From positions 93,526,914 through 93,590,913 of the forward strand of contig OX578138.1 of assembly GCA_951213105.1 (NCBI GenBank): a DNA stretch of 64,000 bases, written 5' to 3'. The position numbers and the translations under genes are program-made. This stretch comes from Amaurobius ferox (taxonomy: Eukaryota > Arthropoda > Arachnida > Araneae > Amaurobiidae). The notes under the pieces were generated by a model, which made no database searches, was not told the DNA's origin, and saw only the letters and a list, made by a program, of their open reading frames with translations. Below, one piece after another: positions 1 to 11,540 of this stretch. Each line of letters starts with the position of its first letter. Within the stretch, counting starts at the first letter, position 1.

Positions 1-179
1 AATTCTGAATATCAAAAATCGTTTGAAATTAATGCATAATAATGGCAGACATTTTATAGTTAGAGTGTAAGTGCTAGATAGAGTGTAAGTGTTATTAAGG
101 GTGGAAGTTCTAGGTAGAGTGAAAGCACTCGACAATAAAGCAAAGTTATTTTTTAACATTTTACAACATAGCTGAAAAG
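1..179. other. AT-rich flank leading into an R1-type dispersed repeat
   Basis: No gene is visible. Short phrases such as GTGTAAGTG and TAGATAGAGTG recur imperfectly between 60 and 125. The last 17 bases (163-179, ACAACATAGCTGAAAAG) are the left copy of the target-site duplication of the SINE that follows. They belong to the older repeat that resumes at 451. Confidence 0.6.
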
Positions 180-450
180 GGCGCGGTAGCCAATTGGTTA
201 GCGCGCTGGAGTTGCACTCGGTAGGCCCGGGTTCGATTCCAGCCACTGCCAAAACTGCCGCCGTGTTCATGCGGTGTACGATCACGTTAAACATGCGGGT
301 CCGAAAGTCCTTCCGAGAGAAGGAGGGTACGGTCCCTGTGGATGCCTCCCCCACTGGGTTCCGGTCTAAATTGGGTGGAACTTCCCGACCGTCCAAACTG
401 TTACCTTACACCTTTCTGGTAGGTCGGACGATCTGGGTTTCAACAACAAC
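180..450 (+). mobile_element. SINE family A (tRNA-headed, CAA tail), complete, with 17-bp TSD
   Basis: This is a short retroposon with an internal RNA polymerase III promoter. The head GGCGCGGTAGCCAATTGG resembles an A box and GGGTTCGATTCC (about 229-240) is a B box. The body carries the phrases GTCCTTCCGAGAG and CCTTACACCTTTCTGGTAGG, which recur in the other family A copies near 43.5 kb, 57.0 kb and 57.3 kb. The element ends in GTTTCAACAACAAC. A 17-bp direct repeat, ACAACATAGCTGAAAAG, lies at 163-179 and 446-462, the expected mark of LINE-type target-primed insertion. It interrupts a dispersed repeat whose intact junction is seen near 30.45 kb. The 86-codon ORF inside it is not a gene. Confidence 0.85.
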
Positions 451-1210
451 ATAGCTGAAAAGTGTTTATGACTTTGTTCATTCTGTCTATCTGTCTATCT
501 GTCTGACTGTTCGTTAGCACGAAAACTGCCGTGAAAATGACTGCCGTAAAAATGAATATTAACTGCCGTAAAATATATAAAAAAAAATCCGTAATATCTG
601 TTAGGTAGTTTTTAAAAAAAAAAAAATTATTTAATATAGGGAGAAAATCAAATTCATTTTAATTCTGACTCTTGCTATATCCTCCAGAAAGAAAAAAGAC
701 ATATATTATATAATAAATATATTTCCAATAGTTTAATTATTTTACATATAAGAAAGGTTTCACATTTTAAAATAAATATGATAGATAACAATTTTTCAAA
801 TTTTTAAATAAAATAAATTATTATAGTATTGTGATGAATGAAACGATTGGAAAAATGTTTATGAATGAAATGCTGCTTTTATATTAGAGGCGATTTATAC
901 TTCGATGATGTCATTTGAATAAAGTTCATTTGCTTTCGATAAAGTTTTCAAATACAATAAGTTATTGTAGTATTATGATAATTTTAAAAATATTACCGAA
1001 AAATGTATCGCATTTTAGAGATGTTTAAACAAGGCAATTTATATTTCAATGCCGTCATTTGAATGAAGTTCATTTTCTTCGATGAAGTCTTCAAATATAA
1101 TAAATTAATGTCGTATTGTGATAATTTAAAAAATATTACAGAAGGAAGTATCGCATTTTAGAAATGTTTATATAAAATTGCATTGAAATTGGAAAGTGTT
1201 TCATAATCAA
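451..1210 (+). repeat. Dispersed repeat R1, copy 1
   Basis: The copy begins with the phrase TGTTTATGACTTTGTTCATT followed by a CTGT run and GTTCGTTAGCACGA. The same start occurs near 30.45 kb (+) and 49.7 kb (-). Its far part holds an internal tandem repeat of about 144 bp (TCATTTGAATRAAGTTCATT at 911 and 1055). The same internal duplication appears in the minus-strand copy at 48.47-48.87 kb. No coding capacity or terminal inverted repeats were seen, so the class is undetermined; a non-autonomous element is likely. Confidence 0.65.
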
Positions 1211-2005
1211 TGGTTTATGCATGATTAATATTTCTTGTTTATTATTTGTGTTTATTTATTTCTTAGCATCGTCGCTCTTAATGCAAGTTTTTCGAAATAT
1301 TAGATTTTGCATTTACATATACGATTAGACGGATGAAGAATGAGACAGAAACTAAGATTCTAGTTAGACTAGAAGGAAGTACTCGATAATTAAGCAAAGT
1401 ATTATTATTTATTATTATTATTTTTGTACGTCGTCTTCTCCAATTCGAATTTCCGAAATATAAGATTTTCACGTTGACCCGAAAGCCGAGAGAGATTGAA
1501 TGAAATTAAAACCGAAATTTTGGCTCAATTATTTTACAAAATTGTTTTGATAATTTTGATTACCTCTTTCCATTTATCCATTTATCTATTTTTCATTTTC
1601 CATTTATTAATTTTCCATCTATCTTGAAGCTTAAGCAAATCGAATGACACCAAAATCAAGAATCTAGCTATAGTGGAAGCGCTCCCTGAATTTCATATGT
1701 CATCCAGTCACACAATCGTCAGTCAGTTCAGTGCATATTGTATAGATGTTTTGTAAGTGGCATCCGACTTCAAAATTCAATATGGTAGTTGTCTAAGGGA
1801 ATTGGGGTCACCCCCCCATCTTGTTTAGATATGGTCAATATAAGCAAATTGAAGGGGATTCATTATATTATGGGAGAAGTGGTGTAGTCTTAAAACAAAT
1901 AATATCGGGGCACTTTACAAACTGCATCACAACGACATACACTAGTAGTAGTAAATACAATATAAATTATGCATTATGGTATCATAGTTGTTTACATGAT
2001 ATCTA
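1211..2005. other. AT-rich stretch, no gene seen
   Basis: Only short chance ORFs occur here. There is a small (ATT)n tract near 1402-1425 and some CCATTTAT/CCATTT phrases at 1570-1620. I see no recognisable gene or element boundary. Confidence 0.5.
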
Positions 2006-2270
2006 TTATTGGTATTATTATTAAAATTGTTGTTATTATTATTAATATTATTGTTGTTATTATTATTATCATTATTATTATTATTATTATGATTATTATT
2101 ACTATTGTTATATATATTATTATTATTATTATGATTATTATTACTATTGTTATATATATTATGATTATTATTATTATTAATACTATTATGATTATTATTA
2201 CTATTGTTATATATATATATTATTATCATTATTATTATTGTTGTTGTTGTTGTTGTTGTTATATATCATT
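2006..2270. repeat. (ATT)n/(GTT)n microsatellite
   Basis: The tract is an impure trinucleotide repeat, mostly ATT with GTT near the end (2238-2260). It is interrupted by ACTATTGTTATATATAT phrases that recur four times. The Asn-rich or Ile-rich ORFs on both strands are direct products of the repeat, not genes. Confidence 0.9.
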
Positions 2271-2692
2271 ATTTTGTGTTCTGTATTAACAAGCCGAAGG
2301 TAGTGTAGTAACATTGTTTCATCTCAAGTGTCTTTCAGGATAATATGTTATTATCTTGTTCATTATTTTATACGACGGGGCCGTTCTCCCGTGATGATGA
2401 GATAAACATACAGATAGATAGATATATATTTTCAATTTTATCTATATATATTATTATTATTATTATTATTATTATTGTTATTGTTATTGTTACTGTTGTT
2501 GTTGTTGATCATTATTTTGTGTTCTGTATTAACAAGCCGAAGGTAATGTAGTAACATTGTTTCATCTCAAGTGTCTTTCAGGAAAATATGTTATTATCTT
2601 GTTCATTATTTTATACGACGAGGCCGTTCTCCCGTGATGATGAGATAAACATACAGACAGATAGATATATATTTTCAATTTTATCTATATAT
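2271..2692. repeat. 243-bp tandem duplication separated by (ATT)n
   Basis: A block of about 180 bp beginning ATTTTGTGTTCTGTATTAAC occurs at 2271 and again at 2514, a period of 243. The copies are nearly identical, differing for instance by GGTAGTG/GGTAATG and ACGGGG/ACGAGG. Each copy ends in ATATATAT; an (ATT)n/(GTT)n stretch at 2448-2505 lies between them. Confidence 0.85.
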
Positions 2693-3594
2693 ATTTAATA
2701 ATAAAAGAAAATATGTGACATTCTTATTTCAATGAGTATTTAATAATAAAGAGTTTTTCCTAAAATTAAATAGTATTTTGTTACATTTTCGTGATGGCAT
2801 GGAATAATGTACATTGTCTTATAATAATGACTAGAAGATGATGACACTTGAAAATTTTATATAAGAGTCAATACACTAAAAATAGGATGCAACATTAATG
2901 TTTGTTACGCTATATCAAATACTTATGTAAAAAATACTAAAATTTTTGGGGTGCTGCAATTTTGTTAGCACGACTGTATTTAAAAGTCCTGCAAATACTT
3001 ATTTTGCTTTTTATATGGACCCCTCCATTTACAATTGAGGCAGAAGCAAAGAATGAAAACCCCATATGACGCTTGCGAGTTAATAGTACCAATTTTTTTC
3101 CTTATGAATTTAGCACAAAGGCAACGTAAATGAACGTGACATCTATTGTAGATCTCATATCTTCAGCCCTATTTACTCTCAGTTCTGATAGGCTATTTTC
3201 GCGTCTTATTTTCGTAGCTGAGAGCAAAAATATTGATATTCTTTCCAGGAAGCCAGGCTTTAAAGTTCTTAAGCAAATTGACTGTGAGTCGATAGGGAGA
3301 GGTAATTCCCGTAAGATTTCAATATCGGGTAATGGCAACGAGAGTGAATTATTTTGGAGTAATGAAAAATGGAATTTGTTTTTTTATTTTTCTTTCTTAA
3401 TTTCGACTTTGTGATGAAAGTAATTGTTTTGGTCGCATCAAGTGCATTCCTATTCACTCAGTTTTATCGTATATTTTCTAAATCTAGAGTCATATATAAA
3501 TTGAAATTGCTTTAGTCAAGAAAAAATCTGAAAATTTTCTTGCAAACAATTTAGTTATTAGAACTGTATAAATAAAATTGAAAATATGTGTATG
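2693..3594. other. No gene seen; overlapping short ORFs at 3.10-3.46 kb
   Basis: The sequence is AT-rich. Short ORFs on both strands overlap between 3102 and 3457 (94 codons at most) and show no domain I recognise. They are probably chance or a decayed repeat. Confidence 0.45.
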
Positions 3595-3646
3595 TGTTGT
3601 TATTGAGATCCAAACCGTCCGACCTACCAGAAAGGTGTAAGGTAAC
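3595..3646 (-). mobile_element. SINE family A, 3' fragment
   Basis: The plus strand reads GTTGTTATTGAGATCCAAAC, then CGTCCGACCTACCAGAAAGG and TGTAAGGTAAC. This is the reverse complement of the SINE A 3' end. Only about 50 bp remains. Confidence 0.75.
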
Positions 3647-3649
3647 CGT

Positions 3650-3800
3650 ATATGTGTATGTGTGTGTGTGTTTGTTTGTTTGTCTCATCATCACGAAAGA
3701 ACGACTGTACCAAATTTCATGACACTTTACGGGGAGCTTTAAAATAGTCCCACTAAAAATGTAGTCTATGTTTTCATATGTTTCGTTAGTCTATGTTTCG
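3650..3800 (+). repeat. Dispersed repeat R3, fragment
   Basis: A GTGTGTGTGT/TTTG tract is followed by TCTCATCATCACGAAAGAAC, ACCAAATTTCATGACACTTT and AAATGTAGTCTATGTTTTCA. The same order (GT tract, TCATCATnACG, AATTTnATGA, TAGTCTATRTTTT) occurs near 62.5 kb and partly near 16.0 kb. Confidence 0.5.
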
Positions 3801-4320
3801 TATATAAATCGTATGTATCGGCTGTAGTTTAAAAGCTAATCCACAAATATTCCCAAAATTTGGTAGATAAATCACTTGTGGTATACACTGGTACTGATAA
3901 GATTTTGGTATGATTTGAAAGATAAGATAACCTGCCTTTATTTGTGAAACAGCTCGCAAAAATTATCAATATTTAAGATAAAAACTACGTATATCCAAAT
4001 GTACCGATAAAATGCTTGTTTATATGTAATTTTTAACACCAAAAAGAATAAGACCAACTCCATAACTCCAAGACTAACCGTTCTCGAGATATGTTCTTTA
4101 AAATACGTCGGCTTTAAAAATACCGTCGCCAAATTAATTTAAGTCATGTGCATTATATTTTTGAAGGTATATTGGTGCCACATAACTGAAAATATTCCCA
4201 CTATTTAAAAATGTTGGTGCATTCTAATAGTTTAAAGTTTTATAGGCGCGACTTTCCGATCTCCTTGTATTTTCTATAGGTATTACAGAATCGAAACATG
4301 TCAATGTGCGTCTCATCATA
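3801..4320. other. No gene seen
   Basis: AT-rich sequence. A phrase at 4070-4090 (AACCGTTCTCGAGATATGTT) resembles the middle of repeat R2 (ACCGTTCTCGAGATATTGCA at 13.54 kb), so part may be a decayed R2 copy. Confidence 0.4.
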
Positions 4321-4324
4321 AGCA

Positions 4325-4424
4325 TGTACTTTTTTCATTAGGTAGGTGCACTTTTTTCATTAGGGAGGTGCACTTTTTCATTAGGTAGGTGCACTTTCTT
4401 TATTAGGTAGGTGCACTTTTTTCA
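4325..4424. repeat. Minisatellite, ~23-bp unit, ~4-5 copies
   Basis: The phrase CATTAGGTAGGTGCAC followed by a T run repeats at intervals of about 22-23 bp, with small changes (AGGGAGG in one unit). It directly precedes a SINE. Confidence 0.8.
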
Positions 4425-4645
4425 TGCCGAGCGTTTCCACAGCAATTGCTTGAACGCCGCGTTGTGGGTTCGAGTCAAACGTAAGACATGGATGTTTGTG
4501 TTGTGGGTGTAGTGTGTTCCGCCCCCTCTGGTGCGCCTGGGGCAACGTCCTAAGACGGCTAAATGATTCACGTTCTGACCGCTGACAAAGGCGAATGATG
4601 ATAAGTCAAATGCCTGGCTGTTTGATAATAAAAAGAGAAAAAAAA
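4425..4645 (+). mobile_element. SINE family B (tRNA-Ser-like head), 5'-truncated
   Basis: The copy starts inside the tRNA-like head at GCCGAGCGTTTCC and has a B-box-like GTGGGTTCGAGTC. The body phrases AAGACATGGATGTTTGTG and GGGGCAACGTCCTAAGACGG match the minus-strand copy at 54.7-54.95 kb. It ends in a GCCTGGCTGTT motif and an A-rich tail (ATAATAAAAAGAGAAAAAAA). A family B relative lies at 53.06 kb. Confidence 0.8.
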
Positions 4646-6540
4646 CCCTTTTTCATGCTATTACATTATGTATTTAAAATTCCACACACCACCACATCGA
4701 AAACGAGAACTAGTAAGTGTAGTGATTAAGCGAGTGGCTTCCTAATAACGTAAATTGATGAAATTAAAATAAGTTTGGTGTCTGTCTATTGATTGTAGAA
4801 AACTTGATGCAACATGAAATTTCCATTTATCTTAGAACGGTCACTTGTTGAATGATCTAATATTTTCATAAATGAAATAATTCCCTAAATGATTTTGCAT
4901 TTTCTGAGAATGGTGCTGGTTTGAGAGACCTAGAATAAGCACTGAACTACATGATTAGAAACAGCGACATTAATAGAGCCCTTTGTCAGCCCAATATCCT
5001 TGTATGATTCGTCCATTCCTCCATGTTATATTTAAGTTGCCTGATTACGAAAGACATTGTGTTAACATTGTTGATTATTACTAGAAGTTACTCGTTCCAA
5101 GGAATGACTGACTTCAATATTTTTTCCTGGCTCTGCGCATATGACAACATGGGAAATAAGAAAGCGCGCATTTTGTTATCGGGCTCTCGTGACGAACCGA
5201 ACTCGTTAACTGCGACTGCCATATTGCCCCACCGACGTCACTAAATGTCCTTCGACGTCATTGGACCCGGTGTGTACAGAACACTTTAAAATATCTATCC
5301 AAGTTGTTTACGCCTAGATATTGCCACGTCAAAATTAACAAACAATTTTTAACTGCAATATTGTGAAAACTGTTTGCATTTTGCGAACTTCTTCCTCTCT
5401 CTGGACCGTGACATCAGAATTGATTCGTTGCCGGGCTGAGTGCACAACCTAACATTAAGTAACAGTGATTATTGCAATGTATAAATTCGCCTAATATTTA
5501 TAAATATAATCATGGAAAAGTTACTGGTAGTTTCACCATTCTGTTATAATTTGCAATTTATATGTCACAGCAATTTTGTTGAGAAAAATAAAAGTGAAAG
5601 GGTGTTATTACTGTTTGGCAAACCACCAATCAGTATATTCAGTAGTCAAAAACTCAGGAAATTATGGCAGTTAGATAAAAATGCGTGAATAAAAAAGAAA
5701 ATGTCACACTTAGCGTGTGACGGCGCCTCCATTATATCCGTGTCATGAAAAGTATGAATACATCTATACGAAATAAGATATCCGCTACATAGAATATAAA
5801 TTTTGAATTTAAAAAGAAACATCGAAACTTAAATGGAGAGAAAGATAAAATGTAAAATTTATGAAAGTTATTTTAGTTATATGTGAAATGTTCGAAATTG
5901 CAGAACTAGAAAAATACAAAAACATAGTGAATGTGTTTTTGCTTGAAAAATTGTCCATTTTTGGTGTTTCAGATACTAATTAACAAGCCAAATTTTATTA
6001 TTTACTCTTCTATGAGATTTTAAGATGCAGATATAATTATCTGCTACAATTTTCTTTTATCAGCTTTATGTTCCAACAGCTTTATGTTCCATTATACAAC
6101 ACTTAACTGCAGTGCAATTATTGTTAATTTAAATTTATATACACATTGTATGATTTACAAGCGTAGTTGACTGCAAGTAAATGAATAAGATGTATATAAT
6201 ACAAGGAATTGCATTATTTTAGCATTCCAAGATTCAAAAGAGTATTTTGCAGTTTAGGTTTTTTTCCTTTATCGCGTCCTACTATTTTTGTATACATTGG
6301 TTATATTTGACAGCGAACTACTGAAAAAGAGGATATATTTACAATTTTTATAATAGATAACATTTCTGAATTTCTTTTAAAAAGGGCGGTGTATGTTAAA
6401 AGTAAAAAAAATATATATTTTCTTAAACACACTGAAACAATATTTTTATCGGTTAAACACTGGATATTATTGACAAAAGAAAGGCCAGCACCAGCATTGT
6501 CATTCCAGGCTGTAGCCTATTTTTCTAAAAAATAATGTTA
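4646..6540. other. No gene seen
   Basis: Mostly AT-rich with a slightly less AT-rich piece at 5.09-5.28 kb. The 73-codon ORF at 5023-5244 covers that piece but shows no recognisable domain. Confidence 0.45.
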
Positions 6541-6850
6541 CTCTTAAATTTGATTTATAAAATATATATAAATTTCAGACGTGCAAGACTTTAAAATTCC
6601 TTTTACAAATATTATTTGCTTTTAGGCTTTTATACTTTGTTCTAAAGAGAACGTTTGTTCAAGAGTGGAATGCAATAAACATGTATGTACTGCATTCTTG
6701 GACAAACTCTTAAATTAAATTTATGAAATGTATATAAGTTTCGCAACTGTAAGACTTTAGAATTCCTTTTAGATGTATTATTTGCCTTTAGGATTTTTTT
6801 CTTTGATCCGAAGAGAATGTTTGTTCTGCACTGAATACAATGAGCAAGCA
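6541..6850. repeat. Diverged tandem duplication, ~170-bp period
   Basis: Two blocks align in order: CTTAAATTTGATTTATAAAA, AAGACTTTAAAATTCCTTTT, TATTTGCTTTTAGG, AAGAGAACGTTTGTTC (6543-6665), then CTTAAATTAAATTTATGAAA, AAGACTTTAGAATTCCTTTT, TATTTGCCTTTAGG, AAGAGAATGTTTGTTC (6709-6827). No gene is apparent. Confidence 0.7.
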
Positions 6851-7630
6851 AACGATATTTTCTATACTCAAACTCCCAGTGCGCCGAGCTTTAAAGCTTT
6901 AATTTTATTTTTATTTTACTAGTTGAGTTGAAATCAGTTCGGTAGAAAACAAAATATGTTGTTATACGAATGTGAAATCTTGTTGACCAATGCACACCAG
7001 TGATTTTCAGTATACAGCTTAAAATTCATGTATTGCAAATGTGCATCGACTATCACCTATATCGGATCTATATCTTTTCACATATAAAGATCAACGTGCA
7101 ATATTTCTATGTCACTAAATATACCTGTACATTTAGCTCAGATTATAGAAAATTTTAGTGCATTGCAGAAATGAGTTATTAACGCCAACGTTCGCCAAAC
7201 TATTATTTATTACTAAAACGGTTTTCTTGAAATATATCTAGAGATGGATAAAGCCCATGAGTCAAACTTTCTAATTTTTTACAACATCTATATTTGGTTT
7301 AAGAAATTTATGACCTCTGTTGTGAAAATAGCACTTAAGTCAGTTGGAATTTTAAGATGTTCAAGAAAGAAAAACCTTAAACATCTATTAGATTTTGCAG
7401 GGATATCAGTGGAGTAATAAAATATTAATTTAAAAAATGTACAATTTATTTAGCTTATAAATATATAACAAATCCCATAAAAATGTAATCTGTATTTTGA
7501 AAACTAAAAATAAAAATTAAAAATTAGTTCTCCTAAAGCTATTAAAATACTCATTGCTCAATATTTAAAAATCCTTGCTTATGACTTACGTGATTTTGGA
7601 TCGCCAGCTCTAGATTTAATACAGATAGTA
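6851..7630. other. No gene seen
   Basis: AT-rich sequence without recognisable motifs, repeats or ORFs of note. Confidence 0.45.
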
Positions 7631-8110
7631 GATATAAATTAGATAATGGCTGATATAGATTCAGCATCAAACTCCGTTGCAGATAGTGTAGTCCATTAAA
7701 TATTTACACTCCAGTTCTATTTTATTTTCATTTTCTGTTCAAAACATTTCAATGAAACACAAATTTCTTAGATGATGACTGATATGGATTCATTATCAAA
7801 CTCCAGAAAATAGAAGGATTAAATGCAGTTTTTCATTTCCGGTATAGAGATGACACTCACAATATTTCCATAAATTCCTATTACTGTACGAAATAAGTAT
7901 ACAAAAGAAAAAAAAATGCTTCAAAATGTCCGTCAAGAATGAAGCGTACACATCATCTTTCATTGTATGATGGCTCTATGAATTTCAGCGTCAAATTTCG
8001 TAGAAGAAAGGGAATTATAAAGAATAAAAAATGCTTCATAGTTTCCGTTAAAAATTAAGTGTATATATCACTCTTTCAATCATATAAAGTCTTCTTCATA
8101 ATTTTTTTAA
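7631..8110. repeat. Imperfect short-period repeats
   Basis: The phrase AGATAATGGCTGATATAGAT/TCAGCATCAAACTCC at 7641 recurs as AGATGATGACTGATATGGAT/TCATTATCAAACTCC near 7771. A diverged third version is TGATGGCTCTATGAATTTCA near 7968. A second pair begins AAAAATGCTTC at 7913 and 8026. The block looks like an old, irregularly duplicated repeat. Confidence 0.5.
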
Positions 8111-8760
8111 GATAACTTGTAACATTATCAATTGAATTTTACGTCTTTGATAACCTGTGATGAGTACGCATGGTGTGAAATTCTCCACTCGATTTTATTG
8201 TACATTCATTCATATACAAGAGTGTTTAGTTCTAATTTTATCACAACCATTATCAGAAAGATAAAAATATGATTGTTATGATCTGCTAATGCTAGAACAA
8301 TGACGATTTTAACCGTTTCATAATTAACGCTGGTTATATCCGGCATCCACTAAATGCTTTACCCTGGCTAGCACCGGCTATATCCGGCATTCACTAAATG
8401 CCTCGAATTGGTTAGCAGCATTTGCAGTACGATACGTGAATTGGACGACACCAAGCATTTAACTAGTGCACAAGAAAACGTTCTTCACACGAGTAAAGTG
8501 TATGTGTTTTCTATCTTTTTGTGGAGTATCATAGTTAAAAGTAAAGTAATTAACGTGTACGGTATGTGTGCACTAATGGTACAACGACCCATTCATTGGT
8601 GGAATACTGATGGCAAGTTCCGCCATCGCGAATAGGTTAAATGCGATTGAATCTTCGAAAGACCACCAAACTTTTGAATGTTTTTTAAAGGCCCTAAAGC
8701 AGGGCATTCTATAATATTGAATAAATAATTATTTCGTCAGTAATATTTTTTTATTCTATA
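8111..8760. other. No gene seen; small direct repeat at 8.33-8.40 kb
   Basis: The phrase GCTATATCCGGCATTCACTA (about 8377) is a close copy of GTTATATCCGGCATCCACTA (about 8332). A 75-codon ORF at 8408-8635 has no domain I recognise. Confidence 0.4.
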
Positions 8761-9260
8761 ACGAATGGCATGAACTTTAGAAAAGTATATTGAACCATTC
8801 TCGAGACATTGCACGTTTTCTAAATTAATGCAACAAAAAAAAAACATAAAAATGAATAGTAGTATCAAATATGTTTAACACTTAGTAAACAATTTAATGA
8901 CACTGGTGACTAATTTGGAGATATTTCATCAACTTGGCGATTTTTTAATTTGTGGCCAATTGACGAAAAAGTTGTCAAATTGGCAATAATGTCTTTAGCT
9001 ATAAATGACGCCAGATCGGCTAAATTATAATTAACCAGTTTTAATGGAGTTAATTGCTTAGTAGAGGTTGGCAATATTTCCAATTGTCAAGTCAGATTTG
9101 CATGAAATATAAATTAATTTGATACTTCAAAATAATTTTACATGTTGTCATCCAGAAAAGCGCCAAATGTCAGTGTACTTATTAACGCTAAAAACATTGT
9201 GACGTGGATCTTGTCAATCATTATTTTGCATTGAAAGAAGTAAAGTACTTGCATTAAGTA
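8761..9260 (+). repeat. Dispersed repeat R2, diverged copy
   Basis: GAACCATTCTCGAGACATTG followed by GCACGTTTTCTAAAT, and the later GGTGACTAATTTGGAGATAT, CATCAACTTGGCGA and TTGTCAAATTGGCAA, match the order of motifs in the fuller R2 copy at 13.1-14.0 kb. Similarity fades after about 9010. Confidence 0.5.
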
Positions 9261-9613
9261 GGTAAAATCACATACTTCCCACATATGATTTCTATATCTG
9301 TAAATTTACTCTGGGTTTCAATATTTTATTGCATGAAATACGTCAATATATAGAACAAAATAAAAGCAATAAATACAAGCAAATTTGGAATTGAAGATTA
9401 ACCAAATGTAAACACCAAAAAAAGCACTTTAAAACATAGAACAATTCCAACTTTTATTGAAAAATGCTATCTCTTACTATATTTGCTGCAATCCATTGTG
9501 TGCATAAGCAAGATATTATATCTTCAAATGCAGTGTAAATGTTTAGTATATTATCTTTTCTAAAATACCATTTTGGGCATAATTTCGGCGTTTTGTTAAA
9601 AAGTTTGAATACA

Positions 9614-9849
9614 AAATACCATTATATACCCTTAAAGACTCCCTACTCTAACCCAATGTTGAACAATCCCATATTTTGTTAATCCGAAATTACTAAAACT
9701 AAATATTAAAAAGAAATTTGAAGCAGTTGATTAAATACCATTATATACCCTTAAAGACTCCCTACTCTAACCCAATGTTGAACAATCCCATATTTTGTTA
9801 ATCCGAAATTACTAAAACTAAATATTAAAAAGAAATTTGAAGCAGTTGA
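9614..9849. repeat. Perfect 119-bp tandem duplication
   Basis: Positions 9614-9730 and 9733-9849 appear identical over 117 bases (starts AAATACCATTATATACCC, ends AAGCAGTTGA), with a period of 119. The surrounding complex repeat is much more diverged, so this duplication is recent or an assembly artefact. Confidence 0.9.
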
Positions 9850-10226
9850 AACAACCAAAGACTTTTTGCAGAAATGCTAACCGTTTCCGTTACTTTCCCT
9901 CAAATCAACTCTGTATATTAATAACAAATTCCAACATTGCATAAAGTGTTAATATGCAGTTCTTGCTCATCTAATATGTCATATAGTATGTCACCAGTCT
10001 TATTTCAGCGTTTTATTGAAGAGTGAACTTTAATCCCTTTAGCAATTTTGATGTTTCTCAAAAAATTGATACTACTTACTACATTTGCTGCAAATTCCTT
10101 CTATGTATTAGTAAAATATTCTAATACTAAATACATTGTAAATGTGTAGATTCTTCTTTTTTCTAAAATGCCTGTTTGGGGATAATTTCGGCGTTTTATT
10201 GAAGAGTTTGAATACAAAATACCCAA

Positions 10227-10335
<109 letters not shown>

Positions 10336-11540
10336 TTATCCCAGGTAAAACGACACTCTAGCGCGTCACTTAATCTGCTTATAAAACGCAACAGTAGGCC
10401 GAATTTCAGAATTTCTATTTTAGCACTCCGAGATCACTTCGTCCCCTATTTAGTAACTTATTGCCTATTAAAGACTCTCTGTTCTAACCCAACGCATAAC
10501 AATCCTACATTTTGTTAATCCGAAATTACCGACACTAAACACTTAAAAGAACTTTGAAGCTGTTAAAAAATTGCTAACCTTTTTCTTTTACTGGCCGCAA
10601 ATCAACTATGTATATTAACAACATACGCCATTGCATAAATTGCTAACATGCAGTTCTTTTTCGTCTTAAGTATCATATAGTATACCACCAAGTACCTTTC
10701 AGAGTTTTATTGAACAGTCTGAATGTAAAATGGCCTCATAGAAAAATCATCCCCCCCACACACATTACATCCAGTAACCAATTTTTCCCCAGCGATACAG
10801 GGCACTAACGAGCAACTTTATCGAAGCATTGAGATCTCTTACAATGTTTGATGCAATCCATTTTGTGCATTAGCAACAAATTCTATCATCAAATACATTG
10901 TAAATGTGCAGATTCTTCTCTTTTCTAAAATAACATTTTGGGTATAATTTCGGAGTATTATGGAAGAGTTTGAATACAAAATACCCTTCTACAAAAAGAA
11001 ATTAAATTGTTCCAAGCAAAACGACACTCAAACGGGTCACTTAATCGGCGCATTAAGTGCAACGGTGGGCAGGATTGGTCTTCAGATTTTCTATTTTAAC
11101 ATTCTGGGATTATTTTATCCCTATCATGTAACATAAGCACAGTGAAGTTTTCCCCTAGAATAGCCCAAAAGAAAGTATCCCCTTGGTACAATCCAATATC
11201 TGGCAATTGCCTATTAAAGAGTCCTCTAACCCTACGTTTTGTTAATCCGAAATTGCTAACCCTTTCCTTTACTTGCCCCCAAATCAACTGTGTATATTAA
11301 CACCATACTCCAACACTGCATAAATTGCTAATGTACAGTTCTTTCTCATCTAAAGTGTCATATAGTATGCCACCAGGCCCATTTCAGCTTTTTATTGAAC
11401 AGTCTGAATGTAAAATGGCCTCATTGAAAAATCATCCCCCCCTACACATTACATCCAGTAACCAATTTTTCCCGAGCGAAACGGGGCACTAACGAGCAAC
11501 TTTATCGACGCATTAAGATCGGCGACGGGCATAATCCCGA

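Noticed and set aside
1942..2289. Asn-rich and Ile-rich ORFs
   Set aside because: They are translations of the (ATT)n tract on opposite strands.
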